DNA of 64,000 bases from Tissierellales bacterium (GCA_014360205.1 JACIXZ010000008.1:31736-95735); one strand, 5' to 3'; counted from the first letter of the stretch, positions 53,400 to 63,203 are shown. The notes: generated by a model from the sequence alone, not told the origin. Translations and numbers: made by a program.

Positions 53400-55199
53400 T
53401 TAAGCTTTATCTTCGAGCAAAGGTAATTTTATTTTAACAGTAGTTCCTATATTCAACTGACTTTCAATTTGAATCTCTCCACCGAATGCCTCAACTATTT
53501 CTTTTGCTATAGACAAGCCTAATCCAGTACCTCCTAAATCTCTGCTTCTACCTTTTTCTACTCTATAAAATCTATCAAATATTCTATCTTTGTCTTCGTT
53601 TGGTATACCTATTCCATTATCTTCTATATCTATATTTATTAAATTTTCTCCTTTATAAACTTTGATTTTTACCCAGCCATTTTCTTCAGTATATTTAATG
53701 GAATTGGAAACTATATTTTGAAATACTTGTTCTAAACCATCTTTGTCTGCATAAGTATAAAAATCAATTTCGTTTTCAAAAATTAACTTAATATTTTTAT
53801 CATCTGCCATTATCTTTAATTTAGATAATGTATTTTCAATTATTTCATTTATACATAAAATTTTCTTATTCCATTTAGTCTTTTTATAATCTATGTTAGA
53901 TAGTTGGAGTAAATCTCTTACTAATCTTGACATCCTGTCGCATTCTTCATCTATAACACTCAAAAATTTCTTTCTATTCTCTTCATCTAAGTCTTCGATC
54001 ATAAGAGTTTCTGTGTAGCTTTTGATTGTTGTTATAGGTGTTTTTAGTTCATGGCTTACATTTGCAACAAACTCTTTTCTCATCTTATCTAAATTATGCT
54101 CTTGAGTTATATCCTGATAAACAATAATAATTCCTTCGATTGATTGTTGTTCATTTCTATAAGGAGCATATTTAACTTTATATACATTGCCGTTTATTTC
54201 AATTAATTTTTCACCGTTTAAAGTGCTTTCATTTTTGTAGTCAATTTCTAAGAGTCCTAAATTTTGAGGTTCGAGCTTGTATTTGTTTTCCCCTATATCT
54301 GAGTCTTCGAGATTAAGTATTTTTCTGCCGATTGGATTTGCATGTATCAAATCTCCATTTTTATCGACAGCGATTACGCCTTCTTCCATGTAACTAAAAA
54401 TTGTATCCAACTTGCTTCTTTCTAGCTCCATTTCGTCAATCGTTTCATTTAGCTTAAGTGTAAGTTGGTTAAACATGCTTGCTAGCTGACCTATTTCATC
54501 GTTCGATTTAACATCTACATATTGGTTAAAATTGCCTTGAGACATTTCAAATGCTTTTTTAGTCACATCTCTTATGGGCTCTGTTATGCTATTTGCAATT
54601 AAAAATCCTAAAAATATGGTCGTAGCAAGTGCGATTAAAGTAGCTCTAGCTAATATGGAGCGAGTATAACTTAATGTGCTTTCAACTGAGGATAAGTCAG
54701 ATGTCATATAAAGGATTCCTGTAATTTGTCCACTTGTTGAGTAAACAGGATATGCTATATGTTTTAGAGCTTTGCCTTCTATTTCATCTGTTATGACTGC
54801 ATTTGAAATTTTGCCTGAAAATGTATCTATAACTAGCTGTGGATCTATAAATTTATATGAAAGTGCCCCTTTGCCAATCAAGTAAATGTCTTCTTTTGCT
54901 GATGTAGCCAATATTTTGGGCACATCTTCATCATAGATAGCATAAATAGTCTCTCCTTGAGCAAATCTCCAGTCATTTAATGTGCTCTGAATTTGACTTT
55001 GATTTTCAAGCCAGTTTTCAGTAGCAAAATAACTTGAAGTAGATGATATGGCTTCGATGCTGTTTATCATAGATTGAGTTACCGCCTCTATTTGCTGATT
55101 TTGAAGCCTATTTACGATGAAAACACCAACTATTGACATAGCTATAAAAACTAATAAAAAGTAGACTACGATAAATCTCCATTTAATGCTTGAAAACAT
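53400..55199 (-). CDS. walK: Sensor histidine kinase WalK
   Basis: A 599-residue kinase. It has a membrane helix at about 9-30, an extracellular Cache-like sensor, a second helix at about 180-200, HAMP (about 200-255), PAS (about 265-370), HisKA with the phosphoacceptor His in VSHELKTPITT, then N-box FQNIVSNSIKYT and G-box GTGLGLSIAKEI. It controls cell-wall turnover with WalR. It starts 1 bp after walR. Confidence 0.95.
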   Translation of the reverse strand: MFSSIKWRFIVVYFLLVFIAMSIVGVFIVNRLQNQQIEAVTQSMINSIEAISSTSSYFATENWLENQSQIQSTLNDWRFAQGETIYAIYDEDVPKILATSAKEDIYLIGKGALSYKFIDPQLVIDTFSGKISNAVITDEIEGKALKHIAYPVYSTSGQITGILYMTSDLSSVESTLSYTRSILARATLIALATTIFLGFLIANSITEPIRDVTKKAFEMSQGNFNQYVDVKSNDEIGQLASMFNQLTLKLNETIDEMELERSKLDTIFSYMEEGVIAVDKNGDLIHANPIGRKILNLEDSDIGENKYKLEPQNLGLLEIDYKNESTLNGEKLIEINGNVYKVKYAPYRNEQQSIEGIIIVYQDITQEHNLDKMRKEFVANVSHELKTPITTIKSYTETLMIEDLDEENRKKFLSVIDEECDRMSRLVRDLLQLSNIDYKKTKWNKKILCINEIIENTLSKLKIMADDKNIKLIFENEIDFYTYADKDGLEQVFQNIVSNSIKYTEENGWVKIKVYKGENLINIDIEDNGIGIPNEDKDRIFDRFYRVEKGRSRDLGGTGLGLSIAKEIVEAFGGEIQIESQLNIGTTVKIKLPLLEDKA

Positions 55200-55200
55200 A

Positions 55201-55890
55201 CTAGTCCCTCCTAAAGTAGTAGCCTACTCCTCTTTTAGTTAATATATATTTAAAATCCTCATCAGGTGTCTCAATTTTTTCTCTTAGTCTTCGAACTGTA
55301 ACATCAACAGTTCTTATATCACCAAAGTATTCATAACCCCATACATTTTCTAGCAAATGTTCTCTAGTGAAAACTTGTCCCCGATTTAATGCTAAATGCT
55401 TTAGCAATTCAAATTCTCTAAGTGTTAAATTTATGGGTTCACCATTTTTCCTGACTTCATATTTTGATAAATCTATCGTCAAATCCTCAGTTTCAATGAT
55501 TTCAATAGGAACAGGGTCTTCATTGAAATCAACTCTCCTTAGATTTGCTTTAACTCTAGCGACTAATTCTCTCATACTAAAAGGTTTTACTATATAATCA
55601 TCAGCTCCTAATTCTAATCCTCTTATTTTATCTTCTTCATCTTCTTTTGCTGTCAATATTATTATAGGCATTTTGTAATTAGGTCTGATTTCTTTCAATA
55701 CTTCAAACCCATCTTTTTTAGGCATCATTATATCCAATAATATTAGTTGATAATTATTCTCTTGAATGTTTTTTATGCATTCATCTCCATCAAAGCAAAG
55801 CTCTACTTCAAACCCTTCTTTTTCCAAGTTAAATTTTACTATATCTCCTATTGCCTTTTCATCATCGGCAACTAAAATCCTTGAAATCAT
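55201..55890 (-). CDS. walR: Response regulator WalR
   Basis: A 229-residue OmpR-type regulator. The receiver domain has ILLDIMMPKKDG with the phospho-Asp and VKPFSMRELV. The winged helix has VDVTVRRLREKIE and ends KRGVGYYFRRD. First gene of walRKHIJ-htrA, which usually controls autolysins. The M23 peptidase at 58907 and the HtrA proteases are plausible targets, which is inference. Confidence 0.96.
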   Translation of the reverse strand: MISRILVADDEKAIGDIVKFNLEKEGFEVELCFDGDECIKNIQENNYQLILLDIMMPKKDGFEVLKEIRPNYKMPIIILTAKEDEEDKIRGLELGADDYIVKPFSMRELVARVKANLRRVDFNEDPVPIEIIETEDLTIDLSKYEVRKNGEPINLTLREFELLKHLALNRGQVFTREHLLENVWGYEYFGDIRTVDVTVRRLREKIETPDEDFKYILTKRGVGYYFRRD

Positions 55891-55919
55891 TTTATCACCT
55901 CAAACAGATTGATAATTAA

Positions 55920-55948
55920 ATTATCACTTAATTTAGAAGATAAGTCAA
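55920..55948 (-). promoter_or_regulatory. SigA promoter of the wal operon
   Basis: TTGACT (55943-55948), 17 nt, and GATAAT (55920-55925) on the minus strand, about 30 bp before the walR ATG. Confidence 0.65.
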
Positions 55949-55986
55949 TGTTAACAATAACTTAATTTAAGTATAATAAATATATA

Positions 55987-56015
55987 TTGAATTTAAAATC
56001 TTTTTCTACTATAAT
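55987..56015 (+). promoter_or_regulatory. SigA promoter of the riboswitch-ATPase unit
   Basis: TTGAAT (55987-55992), 17 nt, and TATAAT (56010-56015). The predicted start near 56022 lies just before the riboswitch. Confidence 0.75.
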
Positions 56016-56024
56016 AAATTATAT

Positions 56025-56104
56025 CAAAAGGGAGTAGCTAGAAAAAGATAGTCGTCAATACGGTTTATGCCCGGCTATCACCTGTTCAGGTAGCAAGACT
56101 TTTG
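56025..56104 (+). promoter_or_regulatory. yybP-ykoY (Mn2+) riboswitch aptamer
   Basis: The stretch opens with CAAAAGGGAGTAGCTA and closes with GTAGCAAGACTTTTG, the conserved ends of the yybP-ykoY class, with GCCCGGCTA in between. P1 pairs CAAAAG (56025-56030) with CTTTTG (56099-56104). The same CTTTTG is the 5' arm of the following terminator, so metal-bound P1 and the terminator exclude each other. That predicts expression when Mn2+ is high. Confidence 0.9.
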
Positions 56105-56132
56105 TTCATATTGATGGACAAAAGTCTTTTTT
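56097..56132 (+). terminator. Riboswitch expression-platform terminator
   Basis: GACTTTTGT (56098-56106) and ACAAAAGTC (56118-56126) form a 9-bp stem followed by TTTTTT. The 5' arm is shared with riboswitch P1. Confidence 0.88.
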
Positions 56133-56172
56133 CTATTTACTCTGAATTTATTATAAAGAAAGAGGTGTAAAT

Positions 56173-58869
56173 ATGAGCTGGTATGACAAAAGTATTGGTG
56201 ATGTCCTTAATGAATTAGATGTTGATATTAAAAAAGGATTAGACACCACAAAGGCTAAAGAGAGACTGGAGAAGTTTGGGCCTAACGAGTTGAAAGAAGA
56301 GCAAGGCAAAAGCTTCTTCAAGAAATTATTAGCACAGTTTAGTGATTTTCTCGTACTAATTTTAATTGCAGCATCCTTAGTTTCCTACTTCATTGGAGAA
56401 ACTCAAGATGCGATTGTTATTATTGCTATTGTTATCGTAAATGCCATGCTAGGACTTTATCAAGAAGGCAAAGCAGAGAAGGCTTTAGAAGCATTGAAGA
56501 AAATGGCTTCTCCAACTGCTAAAGTAATAAGAGACGGAAAAACTATTGAAATTGATTCTAGGGAATTAGTTCCTGGTGATATTGTTATTCTAGAAACTGG
56601 AGATATTGTCCCTGCAGATTTAAGAATTATTGAGTCAAAAAATTTAAAAATTGATGAAGCATCTCTTACTGGAGAATCAGTAGCAGTAGAAAAAGATGCT
56701 GAAAAGATTTTAGAGGGTGATGTTTCCTTAGGTGATAGAGTAAATATGGCGTATATGAGCACTATTGTTACTTACGGTAGAGGTATTGGGGTTGTTGTAG
56801 GGACTGGAACCAATACTGAAATCGGTAAAATAGCTACTATGATACAGTCATTTGATGAAGAAGCTACCCCACTGCAAAAGAAATTAAATCAACTTGGTAA
56901 GATACTTGGTATTGCTACTATATTGATTTGTATCATTGTGTTTGTAGATGGTTTAATTCAAGGAAGAGATCCATTGGAAATGTTTATGGTTTCTGTAAGC
57001 CTAGCAGTAGCAGCTATACCCGAGGGGTTGCCTGCAATCGTAACAATAGTATTAGCTATTGGCATGAACAAAATGGTTAAAAGGAATGCTATAGTAAAAA
57101 AACTCCTGGCTGTTGAAACACTAGGTGCAACATCTGTAATATGTACCGATAAAACTGGTACATTAACACAAAATGAAATGACTGTAGTAAAAATGTATAC
57201 AAATGATAAGATTATAGATGTAGAAGGTGTAGGGTATGAACCTAAAGGAAAGTTCAAATTAGAAGAAAAGGAAATTTCTCCAAATGAAGACAAAAATATT
57301 TTAAATCTTTTGATGATGGGAGCTTTAGTAAATGATGCAGAGTTAGTTGAAAATGGAGGACAATATAAAATAATTGGAGATCCAACTGAAGGTGCATTGG
57401 TAACTCTAGCTGCAAAAGGTGGTATAGATTTAAACTCATTGAAAGAAAAATATCCTAGAATCCAAGAAATACCTTTTGATGCATCTAGGAAAATGATGAC
57501 AACTTTTCACGAAGGATTTTTTGAAAATAAGATTACCTCAATTACTAAAGGTGCTCCAGATTTAATGGTTGAGAAGTGTTCATATATATTATTAAATGGA
57601 GATGTAGTGCCTTTTACTGAGGATCTTAAGAAAAAAGTTTTGGATACTAATATTAATTTTTCAAAGCAAGCTCTCAGAGTGTTAGCTGTAGCATATCGAG
57701 TTTTTGATAAATTACCTGAAAAATTAGAACCTGAAATTATAGAAAAAGATATGATTTTTGTAGGGTTGACAGGAATGATTGACCCTCTAAGACCAGAGGC
57801 AAAAGAAGCAATAAAACTATGTAAAGAAGCTGGTATCGATATAAAGGTTATAACTGGAGACTATAAAGAAACTGCATTCGCAATAGCAAAAGAACTTGGT
57901 TTAGTAGAGTCTGAAGATGAAGCAATGATGGGTGATGAACTTAATAAAATATCTGATGAAGAGCTTAAAGAAGTAGTGAAAAAAGTTAAAGTATTCGCTA
58001 GAGTTTCTCCAGAACATAAAGTTAGAATAGTAACAGCTCTTAAAGATAACGGTGAAATAACTGCTATGACTGGCGATGGAGTAAATGATGCACTAGCAAT
58101 TAAAAAAGCTGACATCGGTATTTCAATGGGTATAACAGGGACTGATGTGGCAAAAAATACTGCTGATATGATATTAACAGATGACAATTTTGCAAGCATT
58201 GTTTCTGCTGTTGAAGAAGGTAGAGTAATATTTAGCAATATTAAAAAATTTGTATTTTTCCTTTTATCCTGTAATATAGGTGAAATACTACTGGTCTTTA
58301 TAAGTATAGCTGTGTTTAACTGGCCAATACCGCTTTTACCTATACAACTTTTGTGGTTAAACTTAGTTACTGATAGTTTCCCTGCTTTGGCCTTGGGTGT
58401 GGAAAAAGGTGACCCTGACATAATGATGCATCCACCAAGAGATCCTGATGAACCTATCTTAGATAAAAGATTGCTTCTATCAGTTTCTTTTCAGAGTTTA
58501 TCGATAGCAGCTGCATCGTTGTTATCTTTCTGGTGGGCTCAAAATACTTTTGGAACAGAAAATTTAGTTCCAGTAAGAACTGTAGTATTTGCAACTTTAA
58601 TAACAGCTGAATTGTTAAGAGCATATTCGAGTAGATCACAAAAATATACTCTATTTAGAATTGGATTTTTTACCAATAGACAAATGGTTGTAGCAACTTT
58701 GACTGCTTTTGTTTTGCTGTTAGCAGTTCTTTATGTTCCGTTTTTGCAAGACATATTCTATACACAAGGTTTAACATTTAATGAATGGAGAATAATTATT
58801 CCTTTAGCTTTCATTCCTTTAGTTATTGGGGAGCTGTCAAAAGTTTTAGTTTCTCGCTTCAATAAATAA
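56173..58869 (+). CDS. P-type cation-transporting ATPase (Ca2+/Mn2+ type)
   Basis: An 898-residue P2-type ATPase. It has an N-terminal cation-ATPase domain, the actuator TGES motif, helix 4 ion-site motif PEGLPA (E284), phosphorylation site D326 in DKTGTLT, KGAPD in the nucleotide domain, and TGDGVNDALAIKKAD in the hinge. About ten membrane segments, with six C-terminal ones. Sequence alone says calcium-type, but the Mn2+ riboswitch upstream argues for manganese export as the main role. AAAGAGGTG precedes the ATG, and a bidirectional terminator follows. Confidence 0.95.
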   Translation: MSWYDKSIGDVLNELDVDIKKGLDTTKAKERLEKFGPNELKEEQGKSFFKKLLAQFSDFLVLILIAASLVSYFIGETQDAIVIIAIVIVNAMLGLYQEGKAEKALEALKKMASPTAKVIRDGKTIEIDSRELVPGDIVILETGDIVPADLRIIESKNLKIDEASLTGESVAVEKDAEKILEGDVSLGDRVNMAYMSTIVTYGRGIGVVVGTGTNTEIGKIATMIQSFDEEATPLQKKLNQLGKILGIATILICIIVFVDGLIQGRDPLEMFMVSVSLAVAAIPEGLPAIVTIVLAIGMNKMVKRNAIVKKLLAVETLGATSVICTDKTGTLTQNEMTVVKMYTNDKIIDVEGVGYEPKGKFKLEEKEISPNEDKNILNLLMMGALVNDAELVENGGQYKIIGDPTEGALVTLAAKGGIDLNSLKEKYPRIQEIPFDASRKMMTTFHEGFFENKITSITKGAPDLMVEKCSYILLNGDVVPFTEDLKKKVLDTNINFSKQALRVLAVAYRVFDKLPEKLEPEIIEKDMIFVGLTGMIDPLRPEAKEAIKLCKEAGIDIKVITGDYKETAFAIAKELGLVESEDEAMMGDELNKISDEELKEVVKKVKVFARVSPEHKVRIVTALKDNGEITAMTGDGVNDALAIKKADIGISMGITGTDVAKNTADMILTDDNFASIVSAVEEGRVIFSNIKKFVFFLLSCNIGEILLVFISIAVFNWPIPLLPIQLLWLNLVTDSFPALALGVEKGDPDIMMHPPRDPDEPILDKRLLLSVSFQSLSIAAASLLSFWWAQNTFGTENLVPVRTVVFATLITAELLRAYSSRSQKYTLFRIGFFTNRQMVVATLTAFVLLLAVLYVPFLQDIFYTQGLTFNEWRIIIPLAFIPLVIGELSKVLVSRFNK

Positions 58870-58874
58870 TTTTA

Positions 58875-58903
58875 AAGCTCTGGCTTATAATTAGCCAGAG
58901 CTT
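58875..58903. terminator. Bidirectional terminator between convergent genes
   Basis: AAGCTCTGGC, a 9-nt loop and GCCAGAGCTT lie between the ATPase and M23 peptidase stops, with TATTTTAT following on the plus strand. Confidence 0.8.
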
Positions 58904-58906
58904 ATT

Positions 58907-60310
58907 TTATCTTAATTTTGAAGAAGGATTGATATTTACTCCATTCTTTAATATTTCAAAGTGTAAATGAGAACCGGTCGAATTTCCTGTTGAACCCATT
59001 TTACCAATAATTTCACCTTTGTAAACTCTATTTCCTGTACTTACCAATATTCTACTCAAATGTGCATATCTTGTGATGTATCCATTTTCATGGTCGATTT
59101 CTATCATATATCCATATGTTCTATGATAGCCAGTAAATATTACTTTCCCACCATCTGCTGCATATATGTTTGTACCTACACTGTTTGCTATGTCTATTCC
59201 TAAATGCATTCTACTTCCTCTGTTTCCATAAGGAGAAGTTATTCTACCTCTAGTAGGCATCATAAAGGTTCCTGTTGCCATTGTCTTTGGTGGTTCTTTT
59301 GTACCTTTTGCTATCACTTCAGTTCTTGGTTCTGATATAACTACTTCTTTTACAATCTCTTTATCTACTAAAATACCATTGTGCCTAATTTCATTTGCTG
59401 TAACTTGAGCTTGCCCCTTTGTTCCTTTTGTTATTATCTTTTTTTGAGTATTATACATTGAGTCGTCTTCTTTTACTATTACTTCGTAATCAATATCTTT
59501 TGTATATTCTACCTCTTCCACTGTAACTACTGTAAGTAAAGGTTGTGGAACAACCAAGTTTACTTCATCCCCAGGCTTTAACTTTTCAGGTATTAAATCA
59601 GGATTTGCTGTTATGAGCTTATCTACATCTGTATCATACATCATTGCGATAGTCCATAAACTCTCTCCAACTTCGACTATATGTGTTTTTTTAGCTTCTT
59701 TTCCATCTCTTATTTTTTGTGTTACACTCTGAGTATCAGAAATATCGCTGATATCTACTTTGACCTTTTGAATATCAATATTTTCTAGTATTTCTACATC
59801 TTTAAGTATACTTTCTCTATCTGTGGTCTCTGCATATGGTTTTTTGATTTCTTCAATTATATTTTCGATTTCTTCACTGTTTTTGAAATAACCAATTGTT
59901 TCTCCTTCTATGATAAAAGCAAAGGCATCGATCTTAAAATCTATTCCTTTTTTTATATTGGTTTCCAATGTTTCTCTATCTGTCAATTCTCCTCCAAATA
60001 CATTTGTTTTTTCAAAGCTGAGTTCCCCATTTAAGTCCACTTTAGCTTCATATGTATTTTCTAATTCTTCTTTTATACTGTCATATACTTCCATTGCCTC
60101 TTCAATTTCTTTTACAACTCCAACAACATCTTCTCCGATATATACATTATAAGCTTTTGTAGCTGTGTTAACAGCAGCAAAGCTTGGCATAGCTATCGAA
60201 AATACAGCGATTGAAATTACAATTTTATTAAAATATCTATTTTTATTTTTTATTTCAATTACTTTATTTGAAAATCTATTCCAATATTTCTTAATCCTTT
60301 CTTTATCCAT
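58907..60310 (-). CDS. M23 family metallopeptidase with LysM and G5 domains
   Basis: About 467 residues of exported cell-wall hydrolase. A basic N-terminus and signal-like helix (about 29-45) come first, then an alpha/beta region, a LysM domain (HIVEVGESLWTIAMMYD), a G5 domain, and a C-terminal M23 peptidase with zinc ligands in SRMHLGIDIAN and SHLHFEILK. It should cut peptidoglycan cross-links and bind peptidoglycan through LysM. I start at 60310 with GGAGGG upstream; the frame extends 17 codons further without a site. It is a candidate WalR target. Confidence 0.93.
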   Translation of the reverse strand: MDKERIKKYWNRFSNKVIEIKNKNRYFNKIVISIAVFSIAMPSFAAVNTATKAYNVYIGEDVVGVVKEIEEAMEVYDSIKEELENTYEAKVDLNGELSFEKTNVFGGELTDRETLETNIKKGIDFKIDAFAFIIEGETIGYFKNSEEIENIIEEIKKPYAETTDRESILKDVEILENIDIQKVKVDISDISDTQSVTQKIRDGKEAKKTHIVEVGESLWTIAMMYDTDVDKLITANPDLIPEKLKPGDEVNLVVPQPLLTVVTVEEVEYTKDIDYEVIVKEDDSMYNTQKKIITKGTKGQAQVTANEIRHNGILVDKEIVKEVVISEPRTEVIAKGTKEPPKTMATGTFMMPTRGRITSPYGNRGSRMHLGIDIANSVGTNIYAADGGKVIFTGYHRTYGYMIEIDHENGYITRYAHLSRILVSTGNRVYKGEIIGKMGSTGNSTGSHLHFEILKNGVNINPSSKLR

Positions 60311-60425
60311 CTTTCCCTCCCGTTGAACATTGTGTAGATTTTTGTAACTCTTTTGTAACAATTACTTTTTCATTATATCAATATGAACTTTTATTGACAA
60401 CTTTTTAAGAAGATAAAATAAAAAA

Positions 60426-60486
60426 ATGTAAACCAATAATACAACTAATAGATATGTGTCTATGTTAGTCATATTAAGGTTTACAT
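60426..60486 (-). terminator. Long hairpin terminator after the lipid kinase gene
   Basis: ATGTAAACC (60426-60434) and GGTTTACAT (60478-60486) enclose a second stem-loop (ACTAATAGA / TCTATGTTAGT). On the minus strand TTTTTTTATTTT follows. The inner structure makes it longer than a normal terminator. Confidence 0.6.
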
Positions 60487-60533
60487 CGATATAAAAAAAT
60501 GGTATTATAATTACAATTAATTGTTACAAAAAT

Positions 60534-61439
60534 TTAATATTTGATTTTTAGTTTTTTCGCATTCATTTTGAATGTAATTTTCTTTTTTTCTAAATGGTAA
60601 AGTTTCCCATCTAAGTTTAAAATCATATTATTCCCAGAATCTACTTCAACAATATCTGCCTTGCCTTCTACTACATACTTTTTATATCTAAGATGTTTTC
60701 CACTAAATATTGTCGGGAATAATGTCAGGACTCTGAATTTTAAAATATTTTTGACCATACAGTAACTTAGTCTATTGTCATCCACCGAAGCGTTAGGAAG
60801 TATTTTCATGCCTCCACCATAATATTTTCCATTTCCAACAGCAAAAAGCATCAAATCATTTTCAGATAATGTATTGTCAATTTTGATTGAAGTTCTAACA
60901 CTTTTATATTTTACTAAGGCGAAAAACACTCCTATTATATATGCTTTTTTCCCCTTTATATATTCCTTTATCTTCTCGGTTTGATTTACTACTTCTGCAT
61001 CTAGTCCTATGCTTGCTACATTTAAGAAATATCTGTCATCAGCTAATCCGACATCAATTTCTTTGTATCTTTGACCGGTTATTATATCCAAACATTTTTT
61101 TAAGTCTTTTGGTATTTCTAATGATCTGCAAAAGTCGTTGCCTGTTCCTCTAGGTATAATTCCTAAAACTCCGCTACCTTTATTTAATATGCCAGTAGCA
61201 ACCTCATTTATTGTTCCATCTCCACCTACTGCAACATATACATCATAGTTAGGGTTTTCAAATATTATTTTTTGAGCATCATCTATAGCTTTGGTGAATT
61301 CAATTTTGTAGTTTAACCCTTTGCTTTGGCAATATCTCTCTACATCTACCGTCTCTTTTATAGCACTTTTATCTCCTGAGACTGGATTTATTAGAAAAAG
61401 AATATTTTCCTTGGTTGTTTTATTGCTATTTAAACCCAA
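60534..61439 (-). CDS. Diacylglycerol kinase-family lipid kinase (DagK/YegS)
   Basis: A 301-residue soluble lipid kinase. Motifs are FLINPVSGDKS, the nucleotide site VAVGGDGTINEV, and IPRGTGNDF. It recycles diacylglycerol to phosphatidic acid or phosphorylates a related lipid. The start is TTG at 61439, with GGAGAG upstream. It overlaps the DUF4446 gene by 14 bp. Confidence 0.9.
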   Translation of the reverse strand: MGLNSNKTTKENILFLINPVSGDKSAIKETVDVERYCQSKGLNYKIEFTKAIDDAQKIIFENPNYDVYVAVGGDGTINEVATGILNKGSGVLGIIPRGTGNDFCRSLEIPKDLKKCLDIITGQRYKEIDVGLADDRYFLNVASIGLDAEVVNQTEKIKEYIKGKKAYIIGVFFALVKYKSVRTSIKIDNTLSENDLMLFAVGNGKYYGGGMKILPNASVDDNRLSYCMVKNILKFRVLTLFPTIFSGKHLRYKKYVVEGKADIVEVDSGNNMILNLDGKLYHLEKKKITFKMNAKKLKIKY

Positions 61440-61944
61440 TCTCTTTCTCTCCTCTTTTTGCTCTATCTATAACTATCATCTCTTCGGGGGATAGAGGTAT
61501 ATTCGACTCTCCATTTTTTATAGGTTTTGCAAAGCTAACTGATTTTTCTCTGCCATATATACTTGTCAATACAAATCCATTGTTATATTTGTCCAATAGA
61601 GCTATGGAAAAGCTTAATTCACTTCCCATATCGGCAAAGGCATTGTACCTTAAAAATCCGATTTTTTGAATTGCAAATGTCAAATTAGTTTCAACTGTTA
61701 AAAGATTATCTTCTAGTCTTTTTAAGTTAGAATTGATATTATTTATATCTGAGTTTACATGCATGAAGAGTTCTTCAAAATTTACTCCAGAAAGCCCTTT
61801 AGTTAGATTTTGATATCTCTCTCTTTCATGCTTTATTTTGTTGTTTTGTACTAAAAACATGATAAATAAAATAATATTGAAAATTAACAATCCTAAAATA
61901 ATATATGTTGAATAATCACTAATTGCAGATATAAATTGTTCCAT
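61426..61944 (-). CDS. DUF4446 family membrane protein
   Basis: A 172-residue protein with one N-terminal membrane helix (about 13-33), a coiled-coil stretch (about 60-95), and the DUF4446 domain (VQKIGFLRYNAFADMGSE-like core, then SFSIALLDKYNNGFVLT). The function of the family is unknown. It lies 11 bp after the desulfurase gene and overlaps the lipid kinase gene, so the three form one operon. Confidence 0.87.
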   Translation of the reverse strand: MEQFISAISDYSTYIILGLLIFNIILFIMFLVQNNKIKHERERYQNLTKGLSGVNFEELFMHVNSDINNINSNLKRLEDNLLTVETNLTFAIQKIGFLRYNAFADMGSELSFSIALLDKYNNGFVLTSIYGREKSVSFAKPIKNGESNIPLSPEEMIVIDRAKRGEKEIGFK

Positions 61945-61955
61945 TTTCTTACCCC

Positions 61956-63098
61956 TTATATTTGTCTTCTAATTTCGTATATAGATTTTATACTATATTC
62001 AATATCTTCAAATGTGTTAAATGGACCAATGCTAAATCTCACTGCTCCTTGTTCAAATGTGTTTATAGTCTTATGTGCAAGTGGAGCGCAATGAAGTCCT
62101 GGCCTAACACAAATATCGTATTTTTCATCAAGAATATATGCTAGTTCTGATGAATCCAAATCCAGAATATTAATTGGTATTACTCCAGCTCTTTTCTTTA
62201 AATCAGATGGTCCATATATTTTTACGCCATCAATTTTACTTAATTCCATGATGAAATACTCAGTTAATTCTTCTTCTTTTTTTTGTATATCTTCAATTCC
62301 TCTTTCTAATATATAATTTAATCCTTCTTTAAGCCCTACTATTCCAGGCATGTTTAAAGTTCCACTCTCAAATTTATCTGGCATTATTTCAGGTTGAAAG
62401 ATCGAGTAAGAGTCGCTGCCTGTTCCTCCTTGTATGATAGTGTCTGTCAAGAGGCTGTCTCTGATAAATAACCCTCCTGTACCTTGTGGACCTAACAATC
62501 CTTTATGCCCTGGAAATGCAAGAAAGTCTATGTTCATTCTTTCTACATCTATTGGATAGATACCCGCAGATTGACTTGCATCAACTAAAAACAATATTCC
62601 CTTTTCTTTAGAAATCTTTCCTATTTCTTCGATAGGCATAATCGTGCCTGTCAGATTTGAAACATGAGTAATCGCTATCATCTTGGTATTGGGCTTTATT
62701 GATTTAAGTATATCGTCTTTTGATACAAAACCTTCTTCATCAGCAAAAACAATTGTATTTTCTACACCAATAGATTCAAGATGTTTGATAGGTCTTAGTA
62801 CAGAATTATGTTCCATCGATGTAGTAATAACATGGTCGCCTTCATGTAATGTTCCATTTATAGCTATATTCAAACTAGTGGTGCAGTTTGGCGTAAAAAT
62901 AAGGTTAAAAGGATCCTTTATATTAAAAAATTTAGAAAGCATAACCCTGGCATCATATACTTCCCTGTTTGCTTTGAGAGCTAATTTATGCCCTGATCTT
63001 CCAGGATTTGCCCCATAGTTTTTCATAGCATCATAAACCTTATCTAATACACTTTGTGGTTTGGGATAAGTTGTTGCTGCATTATCCAAATAGTACAT
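61956..63098 (-). CDS. Class V aminotransferase / cysteine desulfurase-like protein (EF2568 type)
   Basis: About 380 residues of the PLP-dependent SufS/CsdB fold. The N-terminus YLDNAATTYPKPQSV, the Schiff-base Lys in FPGHKGLLGPQGTGG, and the candidate Cys in RPGLHCAPLAHK are visible. The sequence is closest to the EF2568-type group rather than IscS or SufS, and that group often sits near selenium genes in Firmicutes. Sulfur or selenium release from Cys or Sec is thus likely, but which one is open. ATG at 63098 has AGGAG at good spacing; a GTG three codons earlier is rejected. Confidence 0.87.
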   Translation of the reverse strand: MYYLDNAATTYPKPQSVLDKVYDAMKNYGANPGRSGHKLALKANREVYDARVMLSKFFNIKDPFNLIFTPNCTTSLNIAINGTLHEGDHVITTSMEHNSVLRPIKHLESIGVENTIVFADEEGFVSKDDILKSIKPNTKMIAITHVSNLTGTIMPIEEIGKISKEKGILFLVDASQSAGIYPIDVERMNIDFLAFPGHKGLLGPQGTGGLFIRDSLLTDTIIQGGTGSDSYSIFQPEIMPDKFESGTLNMPGIVGLKEGLNYILERGIEDIQKKEEELTEYFIMELSKIDGVKIYGPSDLKKRAGVIPINILDLDSSELAYILDEKYDICVRPGLHCAPLAHKTINTFEQGAVRFSIGPFNTFEDIEYSIKSIYEIRRQI

Positions 63099-63169
63099 AG
63101 ACTTCACTCCTATGTAAAAATATCTCTATTTTATTCTAACACCCTTTTATCCTATTCACAACAAAAAAG

Positions 63170-63203
63170 TACCCCTAATCGACGATTATATCGAATAGAG
63201 GTA
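63170..63203 (-). terminator. Terminator of fchA
   Basis: TACCCCTA and TAGAGGTA arms (one G-U pair) with an inner TCGA dyad, followed by CTTTTTTG on the minus strand. Confidence 0.6.

Noticed and set aside
57861..58421. A 186-codon open frame on the minus strand within the P-type ATPase
   Set aside because: It is the shadow of a conserved gene on the other strand, with no ribosome site and no recognisable domain.
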